The notes under the pieces were generated by a model. The model did not search any database. It saw nothing but the letters and a program-made list of their open reading frames with translations, and was not told where the DNA came from. Made by a program: the position numbers and the translations under genes. DNA of 64,000 nt, taken from the NCBI GenBank assembly GCA_027625915.1, contig JANTQA010000012.1, positions 13,292,501-13,356,500 on the forward strand. Reading direction: 5' to 3'. This document shows positions 12,444 to 24,061 of this stretch, piece after piece; position 1 is the stretch's first letter; each line of letters opens with the position of its first letter. The DNA is from Anaeramoeba flamelloides (lineage: Eukaryota; Metamonada; Anaeramoebidae).

Positions 12444-12816
12444 TTTCGAACACCAAATTTTAAATCCCCATTCTTTCATAGAATTCTCAAACTTATAAAA
12501 GCCAATCAAAAAGTATTGATTCACCTGACTTAAACACCCTTTTTTTCTCTTTATCAGGATCAGAAGTAATGGAAAAGTAGAGATAAACTTGTTTAGAAAG
12601 TTTAATTCTTGTAATCCTATTAAGATTTACAATTCCTGAGCTTGAAAAAAAAAATATCATCTTGTAATTAGTCTTAGGAGAAGTGCCATTTAGTCTCTTC
12701 ATTGATCGATCTTTGACTTGATTTTTTTTTTTTTTTTGGAAATCTGATACCTCGAATTTAACACTAATAGGTTGGGAGTGGTTTAAAGGAAATAATTGTG
12801 ATAAGTGTGTTGTCAA
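12444..12816 (-). CDS. candidate exons of a PH-domain-like protein
   Basis: A minus-strand frame of about 100 codons (12525-12816), followed in phase after a possible 52-bp intron (12524-12473) by a 29-bp exon (12472-12444) with a strong GTAAGT donor. The order SSGIVNLNRITRIKLS, then YLYFSITSD, then EWGFKIWCSK resembles the strand pattern of a pleckstrin-homology domain, which would bind phosphoinositides or proteins at membranes. Neither start nor end of the gene is found. The true exon may start near 12765, where an ATTAG acceptor lies back to back with a plus-strand acceptor. It overlaps the competing plus-strand reading at 12771. Assignment is weak. Confidence 0.3.
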
Positions 12817-13004
12817 TTGAAATTCTCTTCAGGTTTTGTTTCATTTGCTGTTTTTACAAAATTTATATTTTTTTTAGGTATTTTGAGCCAAAAGGAAATG
12901 AAAATTTAAATTGTAGAGAGAAAATTCAAAAACTAATACACAATATCTTTCTATCAAACATATTAGTCTTCGACTCTTTAATTGATATTACAAAAAAAAA
13001 ATAG
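12771..13004 (+). pseudogene. candidate HA2-like fragment of a DEAH-box helicase
   Basis: It starts after an acceptor (CACTAATAG). A 45-bp GT-AG intron (12833-12877) is removed, and it runs to a stop at 13002-13004. The product begins VGSGLKEIIVISVLSIEILF and continues with REKIQKLIHNIF. That resembles the helicase-associated segment of DEAH RNA helicases (CSEEILTIVSMLS, then RP, then a REKF...DHLTLLNVY pattern). The ATPase core is absent from the surrounding DNA, so this is either a relic or a distant exon of a gene with very long introns. A plus-strand stretch near 9960-10090 (EWVSYKL) recalls the OB-fold end of the same family but is out of order. Low confidence. Confidence 0.27.
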
Positions 13005-13544
13005 AAAAAATTCTTTTTTTATAACCAATATTAAAATAAATATCAAGTTAAAGATCGAACTACTATTAACTCCAATAACATTTCCTTAGACTTATTACAA
13101 GACAATATTTTTTTTTCATTCTTAGCGATTGTAAACCTTAAACTTGGATCTATATTTTAAGAAATAAAACCTTCAAAAGCTTAAAAAAATTTTATGAAAA
13201 TGAGTGTATAAAGACTTAAATTACAAGACATAATTAAAATGAGAGAAGAAATTCAAATCGAAAATTGAATTTACTCATACAATCGGGCATAAATTAGATG
13301 TTATATTTAAACAAAAAGAAAAAAAATTGAGATCTATGTTTTGAAATATCTATTTTATAAACTAACACCGATTTTTTGATCACCATGTTTCAAAACATAA
13401 CCTTCTTAAGATAATTAGAAATTATCGATGAAATAAATTGACAGGAAATTTTTGATAACAAAATTTGGTTTCATTTTTTGATCTTTTTGTTTTATTTCAT
13501 TTTTTTTTTATCCCAATAACATCACACTTTCATAAATTTCCAAA

Positions 13545-14372
13545 ATGACAGAATTAGGGAAAATTAAACTTGTTTCGTCTGATAGCCAAGAATTTGAAGT
13601 TGACAGAGAAGTTGCTGCTATGTCACAAACAATCAAAAATCTTCTTGAAGGTATTCAATTGATTAACGAAATTCACTTATTCTTTTTTTTTTTGTTTTGT
13701 TTTTATTTCACCTAACACCCGTTTGGATATAAAACCCGAAATTGAAATCAAAACTAAAACAGAAACAGAAACCGAAACAGAAAAGAAAAAAATAAAAAAA
13801 AAAACGAAAAATTGGTATCGTTTCTCAAAACTTTGTTTTCTACTACACCTATAAATTGTCTTTGTAATTTTTTCAATTCCAAAAGCCATCGAAGATGAAA
13901 ACACAGCAATCCCCATTGAAAATGTAAAAGGAGAGATCTTGGAAAGGGTGATTCATTATTGTGAGCATCATTACAACCATCCCTCTCCAAAGAACCTAAC
14001 AGAAAACGAAAATGAATATGAAAGAAGAACTGATGATATTGAGCCGTGGGATCAAACTTTTTGTAATGTTGAACAGCCAATTCTTTTTGAGCTTATTCTC
14101 GTAAATATTTTTTTTTATTTCTTTTGTTGTTTTTTTTTTTCTTTGTAATCATCATAAAAACAAATTTCTTTTTTGTTTGATACCATTAGGCAGCAAACTA
14201 TTTGGACATAAAACCACTTCTTGATGTATGTTGCAAAACTGTTGCAAATTTAATTAAAGAATGCCGATCACCAGAAGAAATTAGAAAGAGATTTAAAATT
14301 AAAAATGATTTTACAAAGGAGGAAGAAGAAGAAATTCGAAAAGAAAACGCTTGGTGCTTGGACGAGAAATAA
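13545..14372 (+). CDS. SKP1: Skp1, SCF ubiquitin-ligase adaptor
   Basis: Skp1 links F-box proteins to cullin-1 in SCF ubiquitin ligases. Exons 13545-13650, 13886-14100 and 14190-14372 join in phase to give 167 residues (human Skp1 has 163). The BTB/POZ-like N-terminal half begins with [19 protein letters not shown]. The linker carries [13 protein letters not shown]. The C-terminal Skp1 signature is strong: [19 protein letters not shown], then [25 protein letters not shown], and a terminal ENAWCLDEK. Introns are GT-AG, 235 and 89 bp. The start is the only ATG consistent with the conserved N-terminus. An AATAAA lies at 14505-14510, about 130 bp after the stop. The neighbours are repeats, so there is no functional context. 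Identification is secure. Confidence 0.97.
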
Positions 14373-16200
14373 TTCAAAACATAATTTGCTATTCTTAAAA
14401 AACAATTAGAATTTTCTTTTTTAGTTGAAATGGTTGTGTTAACAACAAAGAACGATATTTGTTTTTTTTTATTTTTTTCTCATTTTTTTTCCCATTTATG
14501 CCCAAATAAAATTTTCAACAGAAAAAAAATCTAAAGAACTGTTATTTTTAAGTCAAACCTTATTTTCTTTTTCGCACCAGTTCTGAAAATAGTGCTATTA
14601 ATTGAAGTTATACAAACATAGTTTATCAAAACAATGAATATCCTCAATTATTGTTCCCTTTAAATTCTTAAAAAGTTCACTAAGGATCCAAGAAAAAAAG
14701 AAAAATAGGGAAAAAAGTGAAATGTGTTGTTTAAATTTCAACATTAAGAAAATCACACGAAAATTAGAAATGAAAAGTAAATTAACCAAGAAAGAAAGAA
14801 AAAAAAAAAAAGTAATGAGAATAAAATAAAGTACGAATAAATTCAAATACTATTAGTTGCAAAATAAAGTGTACAAAATTTTCATTCATCTTTAAAAAAA
14901 AATTTTTTTAAATCATAACAACATTTCAAATTGTTTAATTCTATAAAATCAACATAAATTATTAATTTCCCTTTTTGAATTAAGTTCTTTGATGATTTAT
15001 TTTAATTTTGGGATGTGATTTTTTTTGAAAAGCTGAATGGAAATTTTGTTCTTTTTATTTTACAATTAATAGGAAATTCTTAAATATTTTTTTCTTCAAA
15101 TTTCCTTTTTTTGGTATTTTTTTTGCCTTAGTTTTGAAAAAAAGGATTTTATCAGGTATAAACCTGAACAAACTTTGTAAAATTAGTTGAAGTGTAAATT
15201 ATTTGATAAAGAACTGTTTTAAAAGTAGAGTTATTGAAGTTCGAAAAAAATGGAAAGAGATAAAAAAAGTTTTTGAATTAATTTTTCAATTATTTTGATT
15301 AAAGATAATAATACACTTTACGTTAATTTCTTATAACCAAGATTTTTCTTTTGTAAATCCTTTGGAAATATTTGTTAAAAAATTATCGATTTTATTATAA
15401 AAGTGCTAATTTTATCTCCATCTAAAAGAGTTTTCTGATGATTATACGCCTATTGAATTTTAAAGAAAGTGATGTATTATTTTTTAGGGTTAATTTGGTT
15501 CTACTTTGAAGGGATGAAGTAACTTTAATTTTATAAATAATTAAAGTTTATTGTAATTCTAATTATAAATAATATTTAGTTATCTTGGATTCAATATCTA
15601 GAAAAAATCTATTATATGTATGATTTGAAACAATAGATTATTCAATTTTTACAAAGTATCATGATTAAAAATTATCATTTTGAATTTTTTTTTCGTAATT
15701 TATGTTTTCAAAAACTCAAAATTCGAACCAAAATTAACTTATTCCATAATTTAATAATTAAGGTTTATAACCCCCAAAAGTAACATTTTTTTTTTTAATT
15801 TCAATGATTAACTTGATAATTATTAATATAAAAACCTAAGAATTGATTACCTACAATTTCTTTTAACCAAAACCAATTGTAATAATATTTTTTTTTCTAA
15901 TTTTTTTTGATATCACATAAATTCTTACATTAGAATTCAACCATTAAAATGAAATAACAATTTGCTAATTAATGAACATTTTTTTTTCAATTTTATGATT
16001 GTTATAAAACAAATTAAAAAAACAGTCGGTATGTGTGTAATATTATCGATCTCCAATAATCAATAGATCGAAAATGTGGACATTTTTAGAAAAAAAAACA
16101 TAAAATTCAATTTACAATTTAAATTGGTGTGAATCTTAGTTTAGAAAAGAGCTGTTGCGGTTTTAAAATACCTCCGTTTTAGTACACTTTGAGAACTTGG

Positions 16201-16232
<32 letters not shown>

Positions 16233-18662
16233 CTAATGGGATATTTTCTTAAACAGTCACTTATAAAATCATTGGTTTGCCAGATAAATAATGTTACAAT
16301 ACAACCACAAATTGGAATCAATGACATTAAATTGATTTAATACTTGAGGAAAAAATTGTTCTCAAATGGGAGAAATTTAATCATTTAGAAATATTAATTA
16401 ATAAAAGAATATTGTTTTTAGAATTTTGAATTTTTAAAATAAAAATCTTTTGAAATTTTTTATCTTTTTATATTTTTTTTAACAAAGAATCTTGGTATTT
16501 TACTTTGTTTTGTAAAATTTTTGTCATAGTAATGTAGTGAATTTTAACCAAAATTACTCTAATAACTCCCAATCATAATACTTGTCAAAACAATATTCGT
16601 CTTATCTGAGAGTAAGTTAGCGATTTTGAACGTAAGGAAATTCACAGTTTAAACAATATATAGATCGATTAGATCAACAAGTTCTAATTTTCAAAGAAGC
16701 TATTTAAGAACCATTTGAACCCCCCCCCTAAAACATAAACAATATAACCACATTAATTATTTTCGATATTATAAGTACTTTTAAGTTGAAAACTAAACAT
16801 TTAATACAATTCAATTTAATTTTTGCAAAGTTAACAATTCAACTAGATAATTAATTTTTTACAATATTATATGAAATAACTACAAGGGTTTTGTTGAATA
16901 TAATTTCACCCTTTAGTCAATAACCAACACTCTATTTTGAGTAAAGGCTGAAAGTGTTAGTAACTGCCAAGTGCTTTTTTCACAAAGGTACTATAACAAT
17001 TATTTAGACAAATACACTCTTAAAGTTTATAAAACCAGAGTTATATTTAAATATATTAAAATATTTTATTTTTGAAAAGATTATTAGATTTTTTACAATC
17101 TTTTTCAAGAAATAAATGACATTTTATTGAACGTAATGTCCCCGCTTTGAGTATCAGTAACATTTCCAATTATTAAATTCAAATTTTAATCGATATTCTA
17201 AAAAAATATAAAATCCATTCTTCTTATTGTCTCAAAGTAAGTATTCACCTTTTACGAATTTTGAAAATTATAACTATGCGAGCCTTTCTGAAATTAGATT
17301 TTTTGAATCTCACAAGATATTATAACTTTGAAATTAAAATATTATTACTACTACCGTATTTGTTTTAAGAAAATGTTCCTAAAGTAAATCATAGTTGAAT
17401 ATTACATTTTTTTGAACTACATTTTTTTTGATTAAATTTTATAGTTTTATTAAATTAAATTATAGATCTAGAACGGTGTTTATGCGAGATGCCTGTAATT
17501 AATCATAAAATCAACCCCCAAAAAATAGACCTGACAAAATGTACATTTTCAATAGATCTTTCTTCTTTAAAAAACAAATAAGAAGGAACACATTTCCAGA
17601 TAAATTTGTTGAAATCAAGGATGAAATGAAAAAAAATTATTACAAAGTATATTTTCGATGATTTTCTTGCCTTCTTATTATATTTAGATGAGATCAAAAA
17701 ATATATTACATTGAATTTCTTTCCACATTCCTATTTATAATTTTTTTAACTAAATATTTTTTTTATCTATGTTTTTAAAAATTCTTTTTTCAAATATTTT
17801 TATCAAACAAAGCTAACACAAATTATACTGTTTGGAAAGATTAAATGTAAAGAGGTTGAATTTTTGAAATTAAAAAACAACCCACAAAAGATTCAACCAA
17901 AGAAAAAGAATAATTGTAAAAAAAAATAACAAATCATTCAGAATAATTTTTAGTTTCTCAATTAAATGGGGAATTTAAATTCTTTTCAAATTAAACCAAT
18001 TCATCTAAAAAATCTTTATTTCTGAAGAAGAATCAAAACAAAATAATTTATTTTTTTCTGAACCAAATCTACAAACTAAAATGAAAATAAGAAATTAAAA
18101 TTATTTTGATAAATTATTTAGAAATATTAAATAAATTTTTAAAAAATTTGACTAATAAAAAAGTCTCTCTTTAAAGATTTAAAAATATAACTAAATTAAA
18201 AATAAGTGATTGTATTCAATATTAACATAAAAGATCAAGAAATAAATACTCTTTATTCTTTATTTAAATATCAATTTTTTTATTTTTTTTTGATTTCCTT
18301 TTTTTTAATTGGTGTGTAAATATATTATACTGGAAGTTATTCTACTCTCATATTTATTTAAAAATTATTGTATTATCCTAAATAAATATTTGTAATTATA
18401 CAGTTCCTAAACAATTTTGTATCTTAAAAAAGGGAAAATGTACTTACCTCCTTAATAAATTTTGATGAAAAAAAGCATTTAAAATGTATTTTTTTACTTT
18501 TGTGATTATTTTTTTCTTATATTTTATTTCTTAATTTTCAATTACTTTTGCTGAGAAGAGTTAAAAAACATGAATACTGTTTTTTTTTCCTTTCATTTTA
18601 TATCTTAAATTTTTATAAATAATATCTTTGTTAATTTTATTTAAATTTCTGGTAAATTGCTA
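14373..18662. other. gene-poor AT-rich region
   Basis: No gene could be recognised in about 4.3 kb. Seen: a 31-bp T tract near 16206-16232; a run of nine C (16720-16728) followed by TAA; part of a family B MITE around 15030-15300; and two short minus-strand frames with mildly coding-like stretches (14598-14846 and 17503-17697) that have no family resemblance. Small exons of a long-intron gene could be hidden here. Confidence 0.6.
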
Positions 18663-18856
18663 AATTGGTTCCAATTTTAAAACAAAAACTTTTAAGGAAA
18701 ATCAAAGTAGAAAAAATCTCAAATTAAGTATATTTTTTGAAATATTGTTTTTTACAATTAATTTACTATATTTTATAATTTAGTACCATAATTTGAGATT
18801 TTTTTTTGTACCTTAAATTCCCTTGAAAATATGTCCATTAAAAGTGGAACTGACTG
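18663..18856. mobile_element. TA-flanked MITE, family A, diverged copy
   Basis: The right end AAAGTGGAACTGACTG is followed by TA (18857-18858). The interior has the family pattern of CTCAAATTAAG and its inverse CTTAAATTC. The left end (GGTTCCAATTTTAAAAC after TA) is degraded. Confidence 0.6.
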
Positions 18857-18941
18857 TATATCTTATAATGAAGTGATAGTAAAATTAATTAATAAACCAA
18901 CGTTTTCCAAGGTTGAAAAATATTCGGTAAGTAATCCTTAA

Positions 18942-20310
18942 GGGAGTAACCACTGTAAAGAAAAATTTTTCACTTTTTTACAATTCTAAAGAGGATCAGA
19001 AAATAACATTTTTTACTTTGGTTGTAACTCATTGATTTTTATTATTTAAAGTACTTCATTCATTAGATTTTTTAATTTTTTTTTTCAAAGTCTCAAAGAA
19101 ATTGCCACAATAGAAAGTTGAGTTGAATTGCTAAAAATAGTGTTTTGAATGTTGAATAACTTATCTTTTATCCTTCTCTCAACATTCTATTTTGGCATTT
19201 AATTTTTTCATTTATAATTTTTTCATTATTTTTGTGATTTTTTAATCCTGAAAACATTAAGCAATTAGAAATATTTTTTTATTAGTGGCATTTGGGATTA
19301 ATGGATTTGGTTTAAAAAGAACAACAACATTACAATTAAAACAATCATAAAAGGAAACATAAATGGGACTTAAATAGCTAGAAAATTCAAAAATTAGAAT
19401 AATTATCCCAAATTATTACTTGTTAGGATTTTAAATCGTTGGGTTTTCTGGAATTAAAGAAGTGAATATGATTATATGTTATCAAAGTTTAAACCAAGGA
19501 ATAGCTACAAGTTTTATTCAAAGAATCTGAAATTATCTTCTCCTAAAATTAAAACTAAATCCCCATTCCAAAAATTTGGACACATCTAAAATCAAAAATG
19601 GGAAAACAAAAACTCAATTTATTATATTTTTCCAAATGTAATATAAAACCATATTTAAGTAACATAGTATTAATGGTTTTTTAAGTAATCTTTTTCATCC
19701 AAATATAAGAAAACAATATAAAATAAAAAATCAAATCAAGTGTGTCCAAAATAAGGAAACGAGCTGAAATGACAGATTTTGAACAAAAAATATATTGGTA
19801 GATTTGTTAAAATTACACCAACAATGGTTGATCGATCAAATGATAAGATACCATGCACCGGTTGTATGTGGATTTTTCAATTTAAGAAACTCAACTGTAA
19901 CCATCTATCAACCATCGATTAAAAAATTTCAGATCTAACGAAACCGATTTTGTAACTGAAAAATTGAAAATGAAAACAATAACAAAAAAGACAAAAAATG
20001 AAATAGTTTGTTGAATTAAAATTAATTTCCAATTGGATGTAAATCATGTTATTGTTATTTTTCCAACTGTTTAAACGTTCTCCAAATTGATGCAATTAAG
20101 ATTATTTTAATAAAAAAATAATAATAAAAAAAAAACTATTTTATCAATATAATCTCATTTTTTTATTGTTGAACATTACTAAAAAAAAAAATATCAAATA
20201 ATTTTTTTAAAAAAATTTTTAGAGAATCTACGATCATAGGCCACTAGAATAAAATGTTCTTATCTCATCTCTCTCAAATTTTTATCATGTCGTATGGTGT
20301 AGCTACTCCC
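18942..20310. mobile_element. TTAA-flanked inverted-repeat element containing a family C copy
   Basis: Bounded by TTAA at 18938-18941 and 20311-20314. The ends are inverted (GGGAGTAACCAC at the left; GGGAGTAGCTACACC at the right when reversed). TTAA duplications with short G-rich ends are the pattern of piggyBac-type elements. At 1,369 bp it has no transposase frame. A reversed family C element (19552-20099) lies inside it, so it inserted later. An isolated end of the same type (TTAAGGGAGTAAGTAC) occurs at 60305 in the protease intron. Confidence 0.6.
19552..20099 (-). mobile_element. family C element, copy 2, nested
   Basis: The reverse complement matches 611-1151 along its length (AAATTTGGACACA ends, the ATGATAAGATACCATG core, the GTGTGTCCAAA middle). 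The outer left end is intact; the right end is eroded. It is nested in the TTAA element at 18942-20310. Confidence 0.7.
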
Positions 20311-20861
20311 TTAAGGACTACGTTTTTTAGGTGAAAACAGTAAAATAATGTCTAAAATCACTATTGAATAAGTTATGTAATCTCAATAATATTTATTGTT
20401 CCAAGAAGAATTTCTTTTCCAAAAATTGTGAAATTTTCACAATTTCAACAATTTTCACAATTTTTACCTTTTTAGATCATGCTAAATTTTGATTTTAATA
20501 TTTTAGAATTTCCATTTTAACTTTCTGAACTCACACTATTTTCGAGAGCTGTTCTACATCTTTTTTAAATTGACTTTCCCAAGTTTGAAATGTTCAAAAA
20601 TTTGAAATGCACTTGAAAATCCCCAAAAGCCATTTTTTGCAATTATTTTTTTTGTTATTTTCAATTTTCTTTTTTATTGAAAAACAAAGAAAAATATTCT
20701 TTGTGAAAGTTTAAAGATGACAAAAAATGTTTTTATTTTTTGTCCAATTTCTTCCATGTGAAAATTTTTTTTGAGAACCGAAAGTGAAATAATACAATTA
20801 CTCAAACCCCCCAAGGGCGGGAACGTAGTCCTTAAAAAGAGATTAAATCTGTTTCTTTTTA

Positions 20862-21038
20862 CTGGTATTTGAATTCTAAATGGGAAAGAATTTTCACTTC
20901 CTTTTCCATATTTTTTTTTTATAAATAAAGTTCTCAAAGAGATTAAGTTACAATTTAAGGTTCTCGATCTATGTTCTCTTAAAAAAGAGAAATTAAAAAT
21001 GAAGTGAAAAAAAATCCCATTTATTATTCAAATACCAG
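20862..21038. mobile_element. TA-flanked MITE, family D, upstream of Nup43
   Basis: A 177-bp element between TA dinucleotides, with inverted repeats of about 40 bp starting CTGGTATTTGAAT. Related, more diverged ends occur at 49731-49775 and 50085-50122. It ends about 200 bp before the Nup43 start codon, so it lies in the probable promoter or 5-prime leader. Confidence 0.65.
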
Positions 21039-21240
21039 TAAGATTGTTCCAAGAAATATTTGTCCAAATAATTGTTTCATTCTTTTTGAAACACCTAACA
21101 TCATATTTCGTAAACTAGCCTACTATCCTGTTCGCTGAAAATGTGAAGAATAATTTTGAAATTGATTTTACTTTTTTATTTTTTTTTATTTTTCTCACAA
21201 TTTCCCAGTATTATTTGTTGTAAAATTCTTTTCAAATCTT

Positions 21241-22437
21241 ATGGATCTTGTAGAATATTGTGGCAAGGTACTGAGCAGCATTACGTTTTTACCAAAAAAG
21301 CTTGGGAGTGAAACATCAAGACATACAAAGTTGTGTGTGGGCACAAATTCAAGCACGAAAAATTCACTCAAGCTCTATGAGATACGCAACAATTCCGAGT
21401 TAAAATTGCGTTTAACCGAGCCACACCCTGAGCCCGTTAGCTGTCTTTGTCATATTCCACGTTCAAGTCTCGTTGTAAGTGGCAGCAATACGGGTGTTGT
21501 AAGAAGTTACCAATTCCATCATTGCTCGTCGGTTTCCTTACGTAATGAGGACAAATTGCATAAAACGGGCGTAACCTCGATCATTGCAAACGAAATAACC
21601 CAAGACTTGGCCACGAGCAGTGAGGACGGCCAAATTATGGGCTACGATCTACAGCGTGGAACGATCAAGCAAATCCTGCAATGCGGCTCAATTACAGATC
21701 TTGCCTTCTCCGGCGCCAATAGCCTTTTGTCAACGGGCTCATCCATTTTAGGCCTAGATCTTCGTGATCCCAAAGAGAAGGTCGTTTTTAATAAAAGAAA
21801 TAACAAGATGAGTAAAAAGACAATCAACCAATCAAACCGATACAGTTACTCTGTTTGCACGCAACTCAAAAACCCCTACAATTTTGCAGTTGGCTTTGAA
21901 AAGCAAATCAAATTTTTCGATTGGAGATCTCCCTTTTCCTATTACAAAATTGAATTGCACAAGTCTCAAATTTGGAAAATCATTGGTGACAAGCAACAAA
22001 ACGTTTTATATTCAGCAGGTGAAGACGGCAAAATTTTTAGAATTTCTTTATCAAGAAGAAAAAAAATTAAAAAAGAAAAAGTTCAAGATAGAAGCATGAC
22101 AAGACAATTACAAGAAGAAATTAATTTTGAAAAAGACGATGATTTAGAATCAGAATCAGAAACAGATCAGGATTTAGAATATAATTTAGATTCTAATTCT
22201 GGATCTGGATCTGGATCTGATCCTGAATCTGATTTAGATGATAATCTAGGAACCTATGCCAACAATAAATCAACCTTTTCTAGTAATCAGTCAGAAAAAA
22301 GCTATTTAAATCAAACAATAGCAAAAAGAGCAGAAAAAATTATGAAACAATTCTTAGGAGTAAATGACCTTTCAATTTTTGAAAATTATTTGGCTGGTGT
22401 TTCTGACTCTGAAAATTTATTTGTAATTAATAAATAA
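21241..22437 (+). CDS. NUP43: WD40 nucleoporin, Nup43-like
   Basis: An intronless 398-residue beta-propeller protein. Nup43 is a peripheral member of the Nup107-160 (Y) complex of the nuclear pore. WD-like blades are visible: VVSGSNTGVVRSY (about residues 79-91), LATSSEDGQIMGYDL (122-136), FAVGFEKQIKFFDWRS (215-230) and VLYSAGEDGKIFRIS (255-269). The most telling match is the C-terminus: LGVNDLSIFENYLAGVSDSE, then NLFVI. It parallels the Nup43 ending, in which a short NTLDVLG...VCGTDAEAIYV segment closes the propeller after a loop. The N-terminal CGKVLSSITFLPK also fits. Human Nup43 is 380 residues. An acidic, Ser/Gly-repeat insert (about 295-345) sits in the last blade and is poorly conserved. 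The first half has much higher GC than the rest. Another WD40 protein of the same size is the alternative. Confidence 0.68.
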   Translation: MDLVEYCGKVLSSITFLPKKLGSETSRHTKLCVGTNSSTKNSLKLYEIRNNSELKLRLTEPHPEPVSCLCHIPRSSLVVSGSNTGVVRSYQFHHCSSVSLRNEDKLHKTGVTSIIANEITQDLATSSEDGQIMGYDLQRGTIKQILQCGSITDLAFSGANSLLSTGSSILGLDLRDPKEKVVFNKRNNKMSKKTINQSNRYSYSVCTQLKNPYNFAVGFEKQIKFFDWRSPFSYYKIELHKSQIWKIIGDKQQNVLYSAGEDGKIFRISLSRRKKIKKEKVQDRSMTRQLQEEINFEKDDDLESESETDQDLEYNLDSNSGSGSGSDPESDLDDNLGTYANNKSTFSSNQSEKSYLNQTIAKRAEKIMKQFLGVNDLSIFENYLAGVSDSENLFVINK

Positions 22438-23507
22438 ATAATCATATTTTATTTTTTCGTTTTTTTTCTTTTCCTTCGAATATTTAGTTTTTGATTATTT
22501 AATTATCTTTTTAAATATTATACTTTACCTTTAATTATAAAAAAATTGTCAAATCGATTTTAATTTTAAAATTGTTGTGAAAAGGAAAAATGTTCAATTA
22601 TTTTCTTATGTTTCACTGGCCAATGAAGATATATGAAATTGAAATTACCCAAACTCGATTAATACCTATTCTTAAACCTATAGAACCAATTTCATCTGAA
22701 TGAGAAAATCACAAAAACAAAAATATCAAAAAAAGTTCAGTTTTTCGAATGTTTACAATAAAATCACAAATTTGGGAAAAACGAAGACACTGAAAGTGTG
22801 GTTTCATTTGATGATTTGCTTTTTATTTAAAATTAAATAATCAATCTAGTTTTTGGATTTGGTTTTTTGGTTTTAAAATAAAAAAAAAAATAGTAAAATA
22901 ATATTTGAAAATAAGAAAATTTACATCTATTTTACAATCAACGTCGATTTGACAAAATTTTTTTATGGATGGAAGATAAAATTTTCAATTCTAGGTCATC
23001 TTACCTACCAACTAAATATATACTATTTTCCAGAATTAGGACACAGTAAAAATAATCTAAATAATAACAATACTCTTTTTTTCATTGAGCTTGGAAATAT
23101 TTTTATTTTTTCAAATTATTTATTTATACATCATATTGCCTTTTACTATTTTTTGTTTTCATCTGTTGTCCCCAAAAATATTTTGTAACTTTAATTTTTT
23201 GAGAAATTTTTTACCAATTGTTGAAATAAGTTTATAACCGAGTTCAGTTTAACACAAAAACATATAGAATTAGTTGATAATATCTATTCATCATACAGAT
23301 CAATTATTTATTAGGCAATTTCGACAACTTTTGCAATCTGTTATATTTCATCTTTTTTGATATTCAATTTGAAATCAAGATAGTTATATTTACATTTTAA
23401 TTATTTTTTTATATATCTTTAACAAATTAAATCCATCCTTAAAACTTCAAACAGGATAATATAATGATATATGTTTTAAATAAAATATGAACATATCTAA
23501 AAAATTA
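22438..23507. other. AT-rich intergenic region
   Basis: No gene recognised. A 38-codon plus-strand frame starting at 22590 and an exon-like minus-strand stretch near 22625-22700 overlap each other; neither can be supported. The plus-strand frame at 22949-23188 is hydrophobic and low in complexity. Confidence 0.5.
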
Positions 23508-23705
23508 CAGTCAGTTTCACTTTTAAGGCACAAACTTTCAACAAAATTTAAGGGAAAAAAACTCTCAAATTAAGGAACAAAATTAAGATTCTAGTAAAAA
23601 TAAATTGTAAAAAAATCAAAATTCCAAATTTTGTGCCTTAAATTTGAGATTTTTTTGTGCCTTAAATTTCGTTGAAAGTTTGTGCCTTAAAAGTGAAATT
23701 GACTG
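23508..23705. mobile_element. TA-flanked MITE, family A copy
   Basis: A 198-bp element flanked by TA on both sides. Almost the whole element is an imperfect palindrome: CAGTCAGTTTCACTTTTAAG at the left, its inverse at the right, with inner inverted AAATTTAAG / CTTAAATTT blocks. Other copies: 25893-26088, 37899-38096, 18663-18856, 24594-25718 (interrupted) and 29997-30193. Confidence 0.85.
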
Positions 23706-24061
23706 TATTATCTTATTATTCAAGTAAATTTGCTTACAATTTCTTATCAAGATATTAAAAATAAATAATTTTGATTTAAAAGATTGGGATAAATTTTTTT
23801 GATAAGTATTTATGATTAAACTTTTTGAAAGATTATTGAATAAATTCTCAAATAAACCGACGTTCAATAATATTATAAATTATGTCAATCTTTTACAAAA
23901 AAAAAAAAAAATTAAAGAAAATAAATATTTCAATAATTTATTAAAGTATTATTAATTTTTGATTACAGTGTAATGTATATTCAATTGGTGGTTTTAATCG
24001 TTATGTATATAAATATATTGAAGAAACCACCAATAAATTTTATTAATAGAAAAATTAAAAA

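Noticed and set aside
22600-22710. Exon-like minus-strand stretch reading GSIGLRIGINRVW, recalling ribosomal protein uS3
   Set aside because: Only about 15 residues, the rest of uS3 is not found downstream on that strand where the Nup43-like gene lies, and an overlapping plus-strand frame looks equally coding-like. Treated as chance.
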